A DNA stretch of 64,000 bases from Glycomyces albidus (GCF_009451885.1 NZ_WIAO01000001.1:186001-250000); one strand, 5' to 3'; shown: positions 15,112 through 23,527, numbered from the stretch's first letter. The notes: generated from the letters alone by a model not told the origin. Numbers and translations are program-made.

Positions 15112-15714
15112 TCAGATCCAGCCGGCCTCTTGGGCGATCCGGATCGCGTCGATGCGGCTGCGCGCGCCGGACTTGTGAATCGCGTTCGACAGGTGGTTCC
15201 GCACCGTCCCGACCCGCAGGAACAGCTTGTCGGCGATCTCGCACGTGCGCGCCCCGGTCGCGGCGAGCCCGAGGACCTCCCGCTCGCGCGGGGTCAGCGG
15301 GTTGGCGCGCGAGCGGATCGCGGCCAGGGCGATGTCGGCGTCGAGGACCGGCTCCCCGCGAGTGAGCTTGCGGATGCCCTCGACGAAGCGGTCGAAGGAG
15401 TCCCCGGTCGTCATGATGCCCACGCGCGGCGCGAAGCGGGTGAGCTCGGGCCGGACCTCGCCGGGCCGGCGCGGGTCCATCAGCAGCAGGACGTTCGACT
15501 CCGGCAGCGCCGCGCAGACTGAGGCCACGTGGTCGTGGGTCAGTAAACCGGCTTCATGCACCACGACGTGCGGCCGCACCCGGCGGGCCACCGCGATGAC
15601 GTCCTCGCCTTCGGGGAGGTCGTGCACCGCCGCGATGTCGCGGACGCCGTCGAGGCAGCGCGCGAGCGCGGTCCGCCAAAGGTCCTGGTCGTGCTTGAGG
15701 AGAACCCGAATCAT
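15112..15714 (-). CDS. ramR: RamR/AmfR-type orphan response regulator
   Basis: A 200-residue LuxR/NarL-type activator. Residues 1-120 form a receiver-like domain and about 135-200 the helix-turn-helix (LTPREREVLGLAATGARTCE, then VGTVRNHLSNAIHKSGARS, ending IDAIRIAQEAGWI). The receiver is atypical: the acidic pair near residues 8-9 reads HD, and the phosphoacceptor position reads VVVHEAG, with Glu54 where Asp is expected. Size, ending and location next to ramCSAB-like genes match RamR/AmfR, which activate such operons. It is convergent with the cluster, as in Streptomyces ram. GGGTGGG precedes the ATG. A Glu at the phosphosite might mimic phosphorylation; that is inference. Confidence 0.85.
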   Translation of the reverse strand: MIRVLLKHDQDLWRTALARCLDGVRDIAAVHDLPEGEDVIAVARRVRPHVVVHEAGLLTHDHVASVCAALPESNVLLLMDPRRPGEVRPELTRFAPRVGIMTTGDSFDRFVEGIRKLTRGEPVLDADIALAAIRSRANPLTPREREVLGLAATGARTCEIADKLFLRVGTVRNHLSNAIHKSGARSRIDAIRIAQEAGWI

Positions 15715-15795
15715 CGATACCCACCCGGTAACGTCGAGCGGACGACGCCCCCACCACACCGCCCTCGGACTACGGCTTCCCTGCCAGGCTTGAGG

Positions 15796-16746
15796 TTACC
15801 GGTCCCGATAGGACACTAAACATCCCCCGCGTGTCCGATCATTGACATATCGGCATCTATTCATACAAGTGTGCTTTGTTCCGTACGGTTGACGGATGCG
15901 CTCCAGACGAGAGAGCGCCATTGCGGGGCCCGTCCAACTTGGACGGGCCTCGCAATGTGTGACATGTGATGTACTACTGAAGCGACTTAAGGCGGCCTGC
16001 GCCGGACCAGCCGCGTCCGATCCCGACTCGGCCGCCGCATCCGGCACCGACTCGCCCACCGCATCCGTCGGCCTCGGACCGGCGTTCGCGAGCGGCACGA
16101 CGCGCGCCCCCTCGGAAACCGACGCCCCGGCCGCGAGCGGCACCGCCGGCGCCGACTCGACGACCCGAGTCTGCTGCCAGTGCTTCGCCGCCCAGCCGAG
16201 GATCCCGCCCACCGCCAGCACCGTCAGGACCGAACCGAGGAGCGACTGCAGACCCGGCCCGGCGATCCAGGCGATGAGCAGGCCCAGACCGACCGTGTAC
16301 ACCGCCCACAGGACACCGCCCAGGGCCGCCATCCGCCCGTACGGCGCACGGCCCTCGCCCGCGGCGATCCACGCCAGCGTGGTCCTGCCCGCCGGAAGGA
16401 ACCGCGCGATGACCGTCGTACGGTACGGATGCCTCGCCACGCTCTTCCCGAGCAGATGCTCGAGCCGGCGCACCGCGCGCATCACCGACCGGTCCGCCAA
16501 GCGCGCGACGAACCGCGGCGGCCGCCGCCGCAGCCCCGCCCGCACCGCGCAGAACACCTTGTAGCCCATGAACTCGCCGAACCACGACGAGCCGGCCGCG
16601 CCGACCAGGAGGACGGCGATCAGCCACGGATTCCCGAACACGAGCCCCGCCGCAGCGGTCACCAGGGTCGCGCTCGGCAGCATCGGAACGAAGAAGTCCG
16701 CCGTGATCATGCCGATGAGGATCACCAGCGCCCAGAAGAAGACCAT
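15796..16746 (-). CDS. DedA/SNARE-associated membrane protein with anomalous C-terminal tail
   Basis: A 316-residue frame. Residues 1-185 are a DedA (SNARE_assoc, VTT) domain: GLVFGNPWLIAVLLVGAAG, FGEFMGYKVF, and the characteristic RFLPAGRTTLAWIAAGEG. DedA proteins flip or move lipids such as undecaprenyl phosphate (family knowledge). About 130 further residues follow, Ala/Glu-rich at first, then reading through a dispersed DNA motif (SHVTHCEA) and a near-perfect hairpin at 15919-15957. Normal DedA proteins end near residue 200-220, so the tail may be untranslated sequence captured by loss of a stop. The gene follows the MMPL transporter, 72 bases downstream, behind a terminator. Confidence 0.75.
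   Translation of the reverse strand: MVFFWALVILIGMITADFFVPMLPSATLVTAAAGLVFGNPWLIAVLLVGAAGSSWFGEFMGYKVFCAVRAGLRRRPPRFVARLADRSVMRAVRRLEHLLGKSVARHPYRTTVIARFLPAGRTTLAWIAAGEGRAPYGRMAALGGVLWAVYTVGLGLLIAWIAGPGLQSLLGSVLTVLAVGGILGWAAKHWQQTRVVESAPAVPLAAGASVSEGARVVPLANAGPRPTDAVGESVPDAAAESGSDAAGPAQAALSRFSSTSHVTHCEARPSWTGPAMALSRLERIRQPYGTKHTCMNRCRYVNDRTRGGCLVSYRDR
15919..15957. terminator. Near-perfect 39-base hairpin
   Basis: Bases 15919-15937 pair with 15939-15957 (CATTGCG.GGCCCGTCCAA), 19 pairs with one G-T wobble. It lies inside the long DedA frame and overlaps a dispersed motif copy by six bases. It would stop transcription from the DedA side. Confidence 0.75.
15952..15978 (-). repeat. Dispersed motif copy B
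   Basis: GCAATGTGTGACATGTGATG and flank; the reverse complement shares 21 contiguous bases (ACATCACATGTCACACATTGC) with copy A at 29580-29606. It is next to a hairpin, as copy A is. Confidence 0.75.
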
Positions 16747-16773
16747 CGGGTCCCCCGTTCACCGAACCCCCGC

Positions 16774-16806
16774 GGGGACCCGGGCCGGGGGTCGGCCCGA
16801 GTCCCC
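16774..16806 (-). terminator. Terminator between MMPL and DedA genes
   Basis: 13-base arms 16774-16786 and 16794-16806 (GGGGACCCGGGCC with GGCCCGAGTCCCC) with one mismatch and a 7-base loop. Confidence 0.6.
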
Positions 16807-16818
16807 TTGGGGCATCGG

Positions 16819-19059
16819 CTACTTGGACGCTCCGACGAGCTCGCGCTCGTCCTCAGGGGCGTCCTTGGCGAGGTGCTGCTGGAGCCGCTCCCCCTCGACG
16901 TCGACGTTCGGCAGGATCCGGTCCAGCCACTTCGGGATCCACCAGGCGCCCCGGCCGATGAGGGCCATGACCGCCGGGATGATCGCCATGCGGACCACGA
17001 ACGCGTCGAACACGACCGCCGCCGCCAGCGCGAAGCCCATCGCGGCGATGAACGACTCGGCGCTGAAGATGAACGCCGCGAACACGCTGATCATGATCAG
17101 CGCGGCCGCCACCACGACCCGCGAGGAGTGCCCGTAGCCCTCCACGATCGCGGCCTTGGGATCGGCGCCGTGCACGTACGCTTCCCGCACCCGCGTGACC
17201 AGGAAGATCTGGTAGTCCATCGCCAGGCCGAACACGAGGCCGATCATGAGGATCGGCATCATCGACATGATCGGACCCGGCTGGTCCACGTTGAACAGCT
17301 CCGCGCCCCAGCCCCACTGGAAGACCGCGACGAGCGCGCCCAGGGCCGCGAACACGCTGAGCATGAACCCGAGCGTGGCCATGAGCGGCACCAGGATCGA
17401 CCGGAACACCAGCAGCAGGATCAGCGCCGCCAGACCCACGACGATGAGCATGTACGGCAGCAGCGCGTCGTTGAGGTTGTCGGAGATGTCGATGCTGATC
17501 GCGGTCGTGCCGGTCACCGCCCAGTCCGCGTCCGCGTCGTCGGCGAGGACGCCGCGGATGTCGTGCACGAGCTGGTTCGTGGCCTCGTCCGCCGGGGCGG
17601 TCTCGGGGATGACGTTGACCAGGACGGTGTCGCCGGCCTGGTTCGGGAAGGCCTGGCCGACGACGGCGATGCCGTCGATGCCGTTCAGCTCCGCGGTGAC
17701 GTTCTCGGCGGCGGTGATCGCGTCGACCCCGTCGCCGAGGTCGCCCACGATCATGAGCTGCCCGTTGAAGCCCTCGCCGAAGCCCTCGCTGATCAGGTCG
17801 TACGCCTGCCGCTGCGTGGTCTCCTCACCCGAGGACCCGGCGTCGGGCATGCCCAGCTCGAGGTCGGTGGCCGGGTAGGCGAGCGCGCCGAGGCCGATGA
17901 TCCCGATGAACGCCACCAGGATCGGGTGGCGGGTGACGAACCCGGCCCAGCGCTTGCCGCCGTTGGGCTTGGAGCCGTGGACGCCGGCGGCGATGCGGCG
18001 GCGCTGGCGTCCGGTGAAGACGCGCTTGCCGGCGAAGCCGGCGAACGCGGGCAGGAGGGTCACGGCGATGAACACGGCGATGAGGACGGTGATCGCGGCG
18101 GCCACGGCCATCTCGGTCAGGAAGGGGATGTTCACGACCGACAGGCCCAGGAGGGCGATGATGACGGTGAGGCCGGCGAAGAACACGGCCGAGCCGGCGG
18201 TGCCGACGGCGCGGCCCATGGCTTCGGCGCGGGCCTGCCGGTCCTCGACGCGGCCGTCCTTGGCCAGTTCGCTGCGGAAGCGCGAGAGGATGAACAGGGC
18301 GTAGTCGATGCCGACGGCGAGGCCGATCATCGAGGCGAGGGTGCCGGTGGATTCGCTGACGTTCATGAAGGACGTGGCGGCGAGGATGCCGGCGGTGGTG
18401 AGCATGACGCCCAGGACCGCGGTGATGATGGGCAGTCCGGCGGCCAGGAGGGCGCCGAAGGTGATGACGAGGACCACGAGCGCCACCGCGATGCCGATGA
18501 GCTCGGTCGCGCTGGTCTCGGGCATGGACTGGAGGACGTCGCCGCCGACTTCGACGCGGACGCCCTGGTCTTCGGCGTGGGCGACGGCGTCTTCGAGGTA
18601 GGTGACGGTGTCCTCGTCGAGCTCCATGGAGGGTTCGGCGTAGGCGACCTGCAGGACGCCGATGGTCTGGTCCTCGGCCGAGAGCATGCCGATCGGCTCG
18701 CCGTTCGGGCCGGTCGCGAGGGGGCTGGTGACGGAGGCGATCTGCGGGGAGTCCTCCATGACGGCGACGAAGTCGTCGATCACCGCGGCGTTCGACTCGG
18801 CCGTGAGGGGCTCGCCGTTCTCGGACTGGATCACGATCTGGGCGGAGCCGCCGTCGGCCGCCATTTCGGGGAAGCGGTCCTCGAGGAGGTCGAACGCCTC
18901 CTGGGATTCGGTGCCGGGGAGGACGAACTCGGGGTTCGTCTCCTGTTGCAGGGTGGCGGCCGCGGTGGCGACGCCGCCGACGATGAGGATCCAGACGGCG
19001 AGGACGAGCCATCGCAGTCGGTAGGACCCTCTGCCGAGACGGTAGAGGAAGGTGGCCAC
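16819..19059 (-). CDS. MMPL family RND-type transporter
   Basis: A 746-residue membrane transporter with two repeats of one helix, an extracytoplasmic domain (about 45-180 and 400-530) and five helices. Visible elements are the first helix LRWLVLAVWILIVGGVA, the proton-relay region GLAVGIDYALFILSRFRSEL with its repeat GLVFGLAMDYQIFLVTRVRE, and conserved GTAGSAVFFAGLTVIIAL and GYGHSSRVVVAAALIM. The GTG start is supported by TTGGAG nine bases upstream. It follows a TetR gene in the same direction and was probably placed under its control. Such proteins export lipids or hydrophobic drugs; the substrate is unknown. Confidence 0.92.
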   Translation of the reverse strand: MATFLYRLGRGSYRLRWLVLAVWILIVGGVATAAATLQQETNPEFVLPGTESQEAFDLLEDRFPEMAADGGSAQIVIQSENGEPLTAESNAAVIDDFVAVMEDSPQIASVTSPLATGPNGEPIGMLSAEDQTIGVLQVAYAEPSMELDEDTVTYLEDAVAHAEDQGVRVEVGGDVLQSMPETSATELIGIAVALVVLVITFGALLAAGLPIITAVLGVMLTTAGILAATSFMNVSESTGTLASMIGLAVGIDYALFILSRFRSELAKDGRVEDRQARAEAMGRAVGTAGSAVFFAGLTVIIALLGLSVVNIPFLTEMAVAAAITVLIAVFIAVTLLPAFAGFAGKRVFTGRQRRRIAAGVHGSKPNGGKRWAGFVTRHPILVAFIGIIGLGALAYPATDLELGMPDAGSSGEETTQRQAYDLISEGFGEGFNGQLMIVGDLGDGVDAITAAENVTAELNGIDGIAVVGQAFPNQAGDTVLVNVIPETAPADEATNQLVHDIRGVLADDADADWAVTGTTAISIDISDNLNDALLPYMLIVVGLAALILLLVFRSILVPLMATLGFMLSVFAALGALVAVFQWGWGAELFNVDQPGPIMSMMPILMIGLVFGLAMDYQIFLVTRVREAYVHGADPKAAIVEGYGHSSRVVVAAALIMISVFAAFIFSAESFIAAMGFALAAAVVFDAFVVRMAIIPAVMALIGRGAWWIPKWLDRILPNVDVEGERLQQHLAKDAPEDERELVGASK

Positions 19060-19196
19060 GGTCGGGTGCTCCAATCGGATGATTGGCCGGCCCCGCCTGC
19101 TGGGCTGTGCCAGCGGGTTGGGTGTGGTGCGGCGGGACCGGTCGGGTGGTGTTCGCCGACGGCGTCGTCGGCGGTGGGTTTCCTGGTGTTCCTTGT

Positions 19197-19838
19197 TCAG
19201 TTGTGGGGTCGGGCGTCCGGGGAGGTCTCGGGCGCGGGCGGCGGCTGGGTGATGCCGCGTTCGAAGACCGCGAAGGCTTCGGTGATGGTCTGGGCGAGGG
19301 TGCGGTCGCCGGGGTCGGCGATCCAGTGCTCGGTGGACGACTTCATGGTCACGAGCGCGGCGCCGAGGAGGAGCCGCGGGTAGAGGTCGTCCTTGCTGGT
19401 GCCGGTCGAGGCGGCGACGATGTCGATCGCCTCGGTGAAGAGGGCCATGAACTGGCCGGACTGCTCCTTGATGAGGGAGGGCGAGGCGTGGATGAGCTGC
19501 TCGCGGCAGCGCATGGCGTCGATGTCGAACTTCTCGTCGAAGCGCATGTCGATCATGGCGTCGCGGAAGGCGTGCCAGATCGGCTGTTTCCGGGAGCGCT
19601 CCCGGAGGTGGGCGAGGAGCTGTCCGGTGGTCTGCTCGAAGTCGTAGAGGAGGGCGGCTTCCTTGGAGGGGAAGTAGTTGTGGAAGGTGCGGGTGGAGAC
19701 GCCGGCCTCGGCGGCGATCTCCTCGGCGGTGACGTTCTCGACACCCTGCTTCGCGATGGCGAGGCGGAAGGTCGCCTCGCTGAGGGCCGCCTTGGTGGCG
19801 GCCTTCTTCCGCTCGCGGAGCCCGGTGGATTCGGCCAT
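19197..19838 (-). CDS. TetR family regulator of the MMPL transporter
   Basis: A 213-residue repressor. The helix-turn-helix at about residues 10-55 reads AATKAALSEATFRLAIAKQG, then AEEIAAEAGVSTRTFHNYFPSKEAALL, the classical TetR pattern. The C-terminal part resembles MftR-like TetR ligand domains (EQLIHASPSLIKEQ, FAVFERGITQP). It lies 137 bases upstream of the MMPL gene on the same strand, so the two are probably cotranscribed and autoregulated through the palindrome overlapping its own promoter. The predicted transcription start coincides with the ATG, so the message is probably leaderless. Confidence 0.88.
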   Translation of the reverse strand: MAESTGLRERKKAATKAALSEATFRLAIAKQGVENVTAEEIAAEAGVSTRTFHNYFPSKEAALLYDFEQTTGQLLAHLRERSRKQPIWHAFRDAMIDMRFDEKFDIDAMRCREQLIHASPSLIKEQSGQFMALFTEAIDIVAASTGTSKDDLYPRLLLGAALVTMKSSTEHWIADPGDRTLAQTITEAFAVFERGITQPPPAPETSPDARPHN

Positions 19839-19841
19839 GCC

Positions 19842-19873
19842 GCAACCCTAGTCGGGGTTGCCGGTGTTTACAA
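19842..19873 (-). promoter_or_regulatory. Promoter and TetR operator, leaderless start
   Basis: Minus strand: -35 TTGTAA (19873-19868), 17-base spacer, -10 TAGGGT (19850-19845), which places the start at about 19838, the A of the TetR ATG. The palindrome GCAACCC-N6-GGGTTGC (19842-19861) overlaps the -10 and spacer, a good repressor position. Confidence 0.6.
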
Positions 19874-19912
19874 GATTCGGATGATGAAATTTTGCAGATC
19901 ACGCAAGTTTTA

Positions 19913-20941
19913 CTATGTGAGAGGCGCCACGCAGGTCACCCCGGGCACCGACCACTCCGTCACCGGCGGCCGCTCACCCGTCGGGTCCACCCGGGTCACC
20001 TGGCCGCCGTGCTGGCACGCCACCAGCACCGTCCCGTCGCCGGTGAGCACCGCGTCGCGCGGCCACGCCGCACCGACCGGCACCGACCGCACCAGGGCTC
20101 CCGCTACCGGGTCCACCACGGCGAGCTGGTCCGGGCCGCGCACGGTGATGTAGACGAGGCCGCGCTCGGGATCGGGCACCACCGCGGCCGGCAGCGGCCG
20201 CGGCGCCTCCTCGTCCAGGCCGATGTCCGGCATCGCCGCGTAGTCGACGGCCTCGCCGCTCGGCAGCGCCACCGGCGCCTCGAACGCGAACGTCGCCGAC
20301 TCGTCGTCGTAGGCGCCGACCGCGAACGCGTTCGCCAGCTCGCCCGCGATCACCGCGCGGTCGCCGACGAACGCGAGGTGGCGGGGACCGAATCCCGGCT
20401 CGAGCTGCGTCGTGGCCGCCGGTGTCAGCTTGCCGTCCTCGCCCAGGTCGAGCGCGTGGATGCGATCGGAGCCCAGATCGACCACCAGCACGCGCGACAT
20501 GTGACATACCACCTGGTGGGCGTGCGGCCCGGACTGGCGATCCGGGTCCGGACCCGAGCCCGACAGCCGGTACACGTCCACGGCCTCGCCGAGGGTGCCG
20601 TCCTCGGCGACCGGCAGCACCGCCACCGACGCCCCCGACCCGTCGCCGGCGCCGTAGTTCGCCACGAGCAGCCACCGGCCCGACGGGTCGACGGTCGCAT
20701 GGCAGGGATTGTTGCCTTCCGTCGACCGGCCCTGGCCCGCGCGGTCCAGCGCGAAGTCCTCGCCGATCCGCCAGGCCGCCGCGAACCCCGGCTCGGTCTC
20801 GGTCAGGGTGTACACCGCGTCGGGCCCGACATGGACCCACGACGGATTCACCACCGCCGCCGGCTCGCCCAGCCCGTCGGGCCCGGCCGCGACCAGGCCC
20901 GGGCCGCCTTCAGTGGTGTAATCGCCAAGGAGGTACCGCAT
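19913..20941 (-). CDS. Lactonase family (YbhE/6-phosphogluconolactonase-type) beta-propeller
   Basis: A 342-residue protein of the seven-bladed lactonase family. Recognisable are NPSWVHVGPDAVYTLTETEPG near the start, the conserved GNNPCHATVDPSGRWLLVANYG, SGPHAHQVV, and GFGPRHLAFVGDRAVIAGELANAFA. Members hydrolyse 6-phosphogluconolactone or related sugar lactones, or have unproven roles. A dispersed DNA motif (20492-20514) falls in it and gives VVCHMSRVL where relatives usually carry a plain Asp/Gly turn. No signal peptide; cytoplasmic. It diverges from msrB with about 105 bases between. Confidence 0.85.
   Translation of the reverse strand: MRYLLGDYTTEGGPGLVAAGPDGLGEPAAVVNPSWVHVGPDAVYTLTETEPGFAAAWRIGEDFALDRAGQGRSTEGNNPCHATVDPSGRWLLVANYGAGDGSGASVAVLPVAEDGTLGEAVDVYRLSGSGPDPDRQSGPHAHQVVCHMSRVLVVDLGSDRIHALDLGEDGKLTPAATTQLEPGFGPRHLAFVGDRAVIAGELANAFAVGAYDDESATFAFEAPVALPSGEAVDYAAMPDIGLDEEAPRPLPAAVVPDPERGLVYITVRGPDQLAVVDPVAGALVRSVPVGAAWPRDAVLTGDGTVLVACQHGGQVTRVDPTGERPPVTEWSVPGVTCVAPLT
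20492..20514 (-). repeat. Dispersed motif copy D
   Basis: Minus strand AGGTGGTATGTCACATGTCG, inside the lactonase gene; matches the consensus core GTG-N6-CACATGTC. Confidence 0.7.
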
Positions 20942-21046
20942 GCGCCGATCCTAGCGGCCCGCCCCCGGCCCGGCGCGCGCTCGGCCTCCCCCGCGCCGAC
21001 ACGCTGTCGGGGCCGGATCGCCGCTGCGGGTTCTAGACTGGAGGGC

Positions 21047-21457
21047 ATGGGTCCTGAACGCGGAAACGACGAGCAGTGGCGTGAGAAGCTCACGCGCGAC
21101 GAATACCGGGTGCTGCGCGAAGGCGGCACCGAGGCGCCGTGGACCGGCGAGTACGTCGACGAGAAGCGCCGCGGCGTGTACCGGTGCCGGGCGTGCGGAT
21201 CGGAGCTGTTCGCCTCCGACACGAAGTTCGACTCCCACTGCGGGTGGCCGTCCTTCTGGACGCCTCTGGCCGGCGACAAGGTCCGCCTGCTGAGCGACGA
21301 CAGCCTCGGCATGCAGCGGACCGAGGTCCGCTGCGCGAACTGCGACTCGCACCTGGGGCACGTGTTCTACGGCGAGGGCTGGGACAACCCCGAGGACGCC
21401 CGGTTCTGCATCAACTCGATCAGCCTCACACTGGAGCCCGAGACGCCCGCCGCGTAG
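21047..21457 (+). CDS. msrB: Peptide methionine-R-sulfoxide reductase
   Basis: A 136-residue MsrB, full length for the family. It reduces the R epimer of methionine sulfoxide in proteins. Both zinc-binding CxxC pairs (CRACG near residue 49, CANC near 96) and the catalytic Cys in RFCINSISL near residue 125 are present; CGWPSF and the HVF of HLGHVFYGEGW are the conserved substrate-pocket segments. GGAGGG lies only one base before the ATG, which is tighter than usual. Monocistronic, followed by a terminator, and divergent from the lactonase gene. Confidence 0.95.
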   Translation: MGPERGNDEQWREKLTRDEYRVLREGGTEAPWTGEYVDEKRRGVYRCRACGSELFASDTKFDSHCGWPSFWTPLAGDKVRLLSDDSLGMQRTEVRCANCDSHLGHVFYGEGWDNPEDARFCINSISLTLEPETPAA

Positions 21458-21576
21458 CGGACTCCCCGAACGCCGACACGACCGACAACGGCGGAGAAGG
21501 AACGCCCCGCGCGGGCCGTCCCGCTTCGGCACCGCCTCATCCCGTTCCCGCCAGCGCCTTCGTGCACTCCCGCTTC

Positions 21577-21602
21577 GCGGCGTCCCGTTCACGGGACGCC
21601 GC
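21577..21602 (+). terminator. Terminator after msrB
   Basis: Perfect 12-bp arms, 21577-21588 and 21591-21602 (GCGGCGTCCCGT with ACGGGACGCCGC). Confidence 0.65.
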
Positions 21603-21683
21603 GCGGGCTCGCCGAGGGCGTGTTCGCGGCACCCGACTAAGCTCACCCTCGTGCCCTGCTCCCGATGACGAAAGAGGCCGAGG

Positions 21684-23279
21684 GTGGAACCCGGGAACCT
21701 GATCGCTGGCCGTTACCGCCTAGAACAGCGCCTTGCCGCGGGCGGCATGGGCGCGGTGTGGCGCGGCACCGACACCCGGCTCAACCGCGTCGTCGCCGTC
21801 AAGCTGCTCCACTCCGGACTGTCGGGCAACGACCGGTTCCGGGCCCGGTTCCACCAGGAGGCGCAGGCGGTCGCCCAGCTGCAGTCGCCCGGGATCGTCG
21901 CGCTCTACGACTACGGCGAGGAGCACGCCCCCGAAGGGCTCGTGTCCTACCTCGTCATGGAGCTCGTGCGCGGCGAGGCCCTCGACAACGTGCTGCGCCA
22001 GCGCCGGCGCCTGTCCCCCGGCGAGACCCTGAAGATCATGGCCTCGGCGGCCGAAGCGCTCGACGTGGCGCACCAGGCCCACATCATCCACCGCGACATC
22101 AAGCCCGGCAACCTGCTCGTCGGCGCCGACGGCAGCGTCAAGATCGTCGACTTCGGCATCGCCGCGGCCAAGGGCGGCGCCGGGCTGACCGAGACCGGCA
22201 CCGTCATGGGCACCCTCGCCTACGCCTCGCCCGAGCAGCTCCAGGGCGCGCAGCTCACCGGCGCGACCGACCTGTACTCGCTCGGCATCGTCGGCTACGA
22301 GGCCCTCGCCGGGCGCCCGCCCTTCGCGGGGAACGAGCCGACCGCGGCGATCGCCGGCCACCTCACCGGCCAGCCCGCCCCGCTCCCGCCCGACGTCCCT
22401 GCGCCGGTCGCCCAGATCATCATGCGCTGCCTGGCGAAGGACCCGCGCCAGCGGTTCGCCTCGGCCGCCGAACTCGCCCGCGTCTGCCGCGCCGGCGGCA
22501 TGGGCGGCGGCACGACCGCGATCCTCGCCTCTCCTCCGCCGCCGTCCCCCGGATTCCAGGACCCCCAGTCGACGCGCGTCATGTCGCCCGGGGCCGCCGG
22601 GGCGATGGGCGCGGCCATGGGCGCGGGCGTCGTCCAGGCGCACACCAGCCCGCAGCAGCAGCAGTTCCTTGACGACTACGCCCCCGCCGCGGGCACCGGC
22701 CAGTACCGCACCGGCGCCGCCGGCGAGCGGCCCCTGCCGCCCCCGCGCGAGATGGAGGACGCCAAGCGCAACCCGACCGGCCCGATCCTCATCGTCGCCG
22801 CCGGGCTCGCGGTCATCCTCATCGCGTTCCTCCTCTGGTCGCCGTGGAACGACGAGGACGAGAACCCCTCGGCCGGCTCAACGGGCGACTCGACCGACGC
22901 CACGCAGGCCGTCGAAGAGCCCGAGACGAGCGCCGAAGAGGAGGAGAGCACCGACGAGGGCGACGGCGAGGACTCCGGCGACGGCGAAGAGGACGAAGAG
23001 ACCACCGAGGAGGAGTCCACCGAAGAGGAGCCCGACCTCGTCGACCTCGACGACTTCCGCGGCTGGGACGTCAACGACGCCATCGAGCAGCTCGAAGGCG
23101 ACGGCTTCACCGACGTGACCGCGAGCCCGACCGCTCCCGAGAGCGACGAGCACGACACCTGCGAGGTCCTCTACCAGACCCCCGAGAGCGGCAGCGAGGT
23201 CGGCTACGACACCGCGATCGAGTTCGCCTACGTCGCCAACGACGAATCCTGCCCCGACGGGGTCGTCGACGGCGCCTGA
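21684..23279 (+). CDS. PASTA-containing Ser/Thr protein kinase (PknB-like)
   Basis: A 531-residue membrane kinase. The kinase domain covers about 8-270: AAGGMGAVWRG glycine loop, VAVKLL lysine, HRDIKPGN catalytic loop, DFG, and GTLAYASPEQ activation segment. A Pro/Ala-rich juxtamembrane region follows, one helix near residues 366-386 (PILIVAAGLAVILIAFLLW), a strongly acidic Glu/Asp/Ser/Thr stretch of about 60 residues, and a single C-terminal PASTA-like domain (about 455-531) with two Cys. Extracellular PASTA domains sense peptidoglycan fragments. One PASTA is fewer than the four of PknB, so this is an accessory kinase. GTG start. Confidence 0.9.
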   Translation: MEPGNLIAGRYRLEQRLAAGGMGAVWRGTDTRLNRVVAVKLLHSGLSGNDRFRARFHQEAQAVAQLQSPGIVALYDYGEEHAPEGLVSYLVMELVRGEALDNVLRQRRRLSPGETLKIMASAAEALDVAHQAHIIHRDIKPGNLLVGADGSVKIVDFGIAAAKGGAGLTETGTVMGTLAYASPEQLQGAQLTGATDLYSLGIVGYEALAGRPPFAGNEPTAAIAGHLTGQPAPLPPDVPAPVAQIIMRCLAKDPRQRFASAAELARVCRAGGMGGGTTAILASPPPPSPGFQDPQSTRVMSPGAAGAMGAAMGAGVVQAHTSPQQQQFLDDYAPAAGTGQYRTGAAGERPLPPPREMEDAKRNPTGPILIVAAGLAVILIAFLLWSPWNDEDENPSAGSTGDSTDATQAVEEPETSAEEEESTDEGDGEDSGDGEEDEETTEEESTEEEPDLVDLDDFRGWDVNDAIEQLEGDGFTDVTASPTAPESDEHDTCEVLYQTPESGSEVGYDTAIEFAYVANDESCPDGVVDGA

Positions 23280-23286
23280 CGGCGGA

Positions 23287-23308
23287 CGGCGGTCATCACC
23301 GACCGCCG
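23287..23308. terminator. Short hairpin between convergent genes
   Basis: 8-bp perfect arms (CGGCGGTC, GACCGCCG) with a 6-base loop, eight bases after the kinase stop codon. The rest of the gap to 23527 shows nothing. Confidence 0.4.
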
Positions 23309-23527
23309 AACGGGGCGGAGAAACCCGGATCGGCTGAACGGGCGGTGGACGGACCCAGCGTCCGGCCGCCGCCCGTCTGCTCATCGATCGGTCTGCACAT
23401 CGATGCGACCTGCCGGCCGCCTGAGGACGGGTTCATCCGAACGTCGTGGTGCCCAACGGGAAAGCACTCCCCCGGTACTGGAACCCTCGGGATCTCGAAC
23501 CTCCGGGAACGGACGCCCCTCAGCCGG

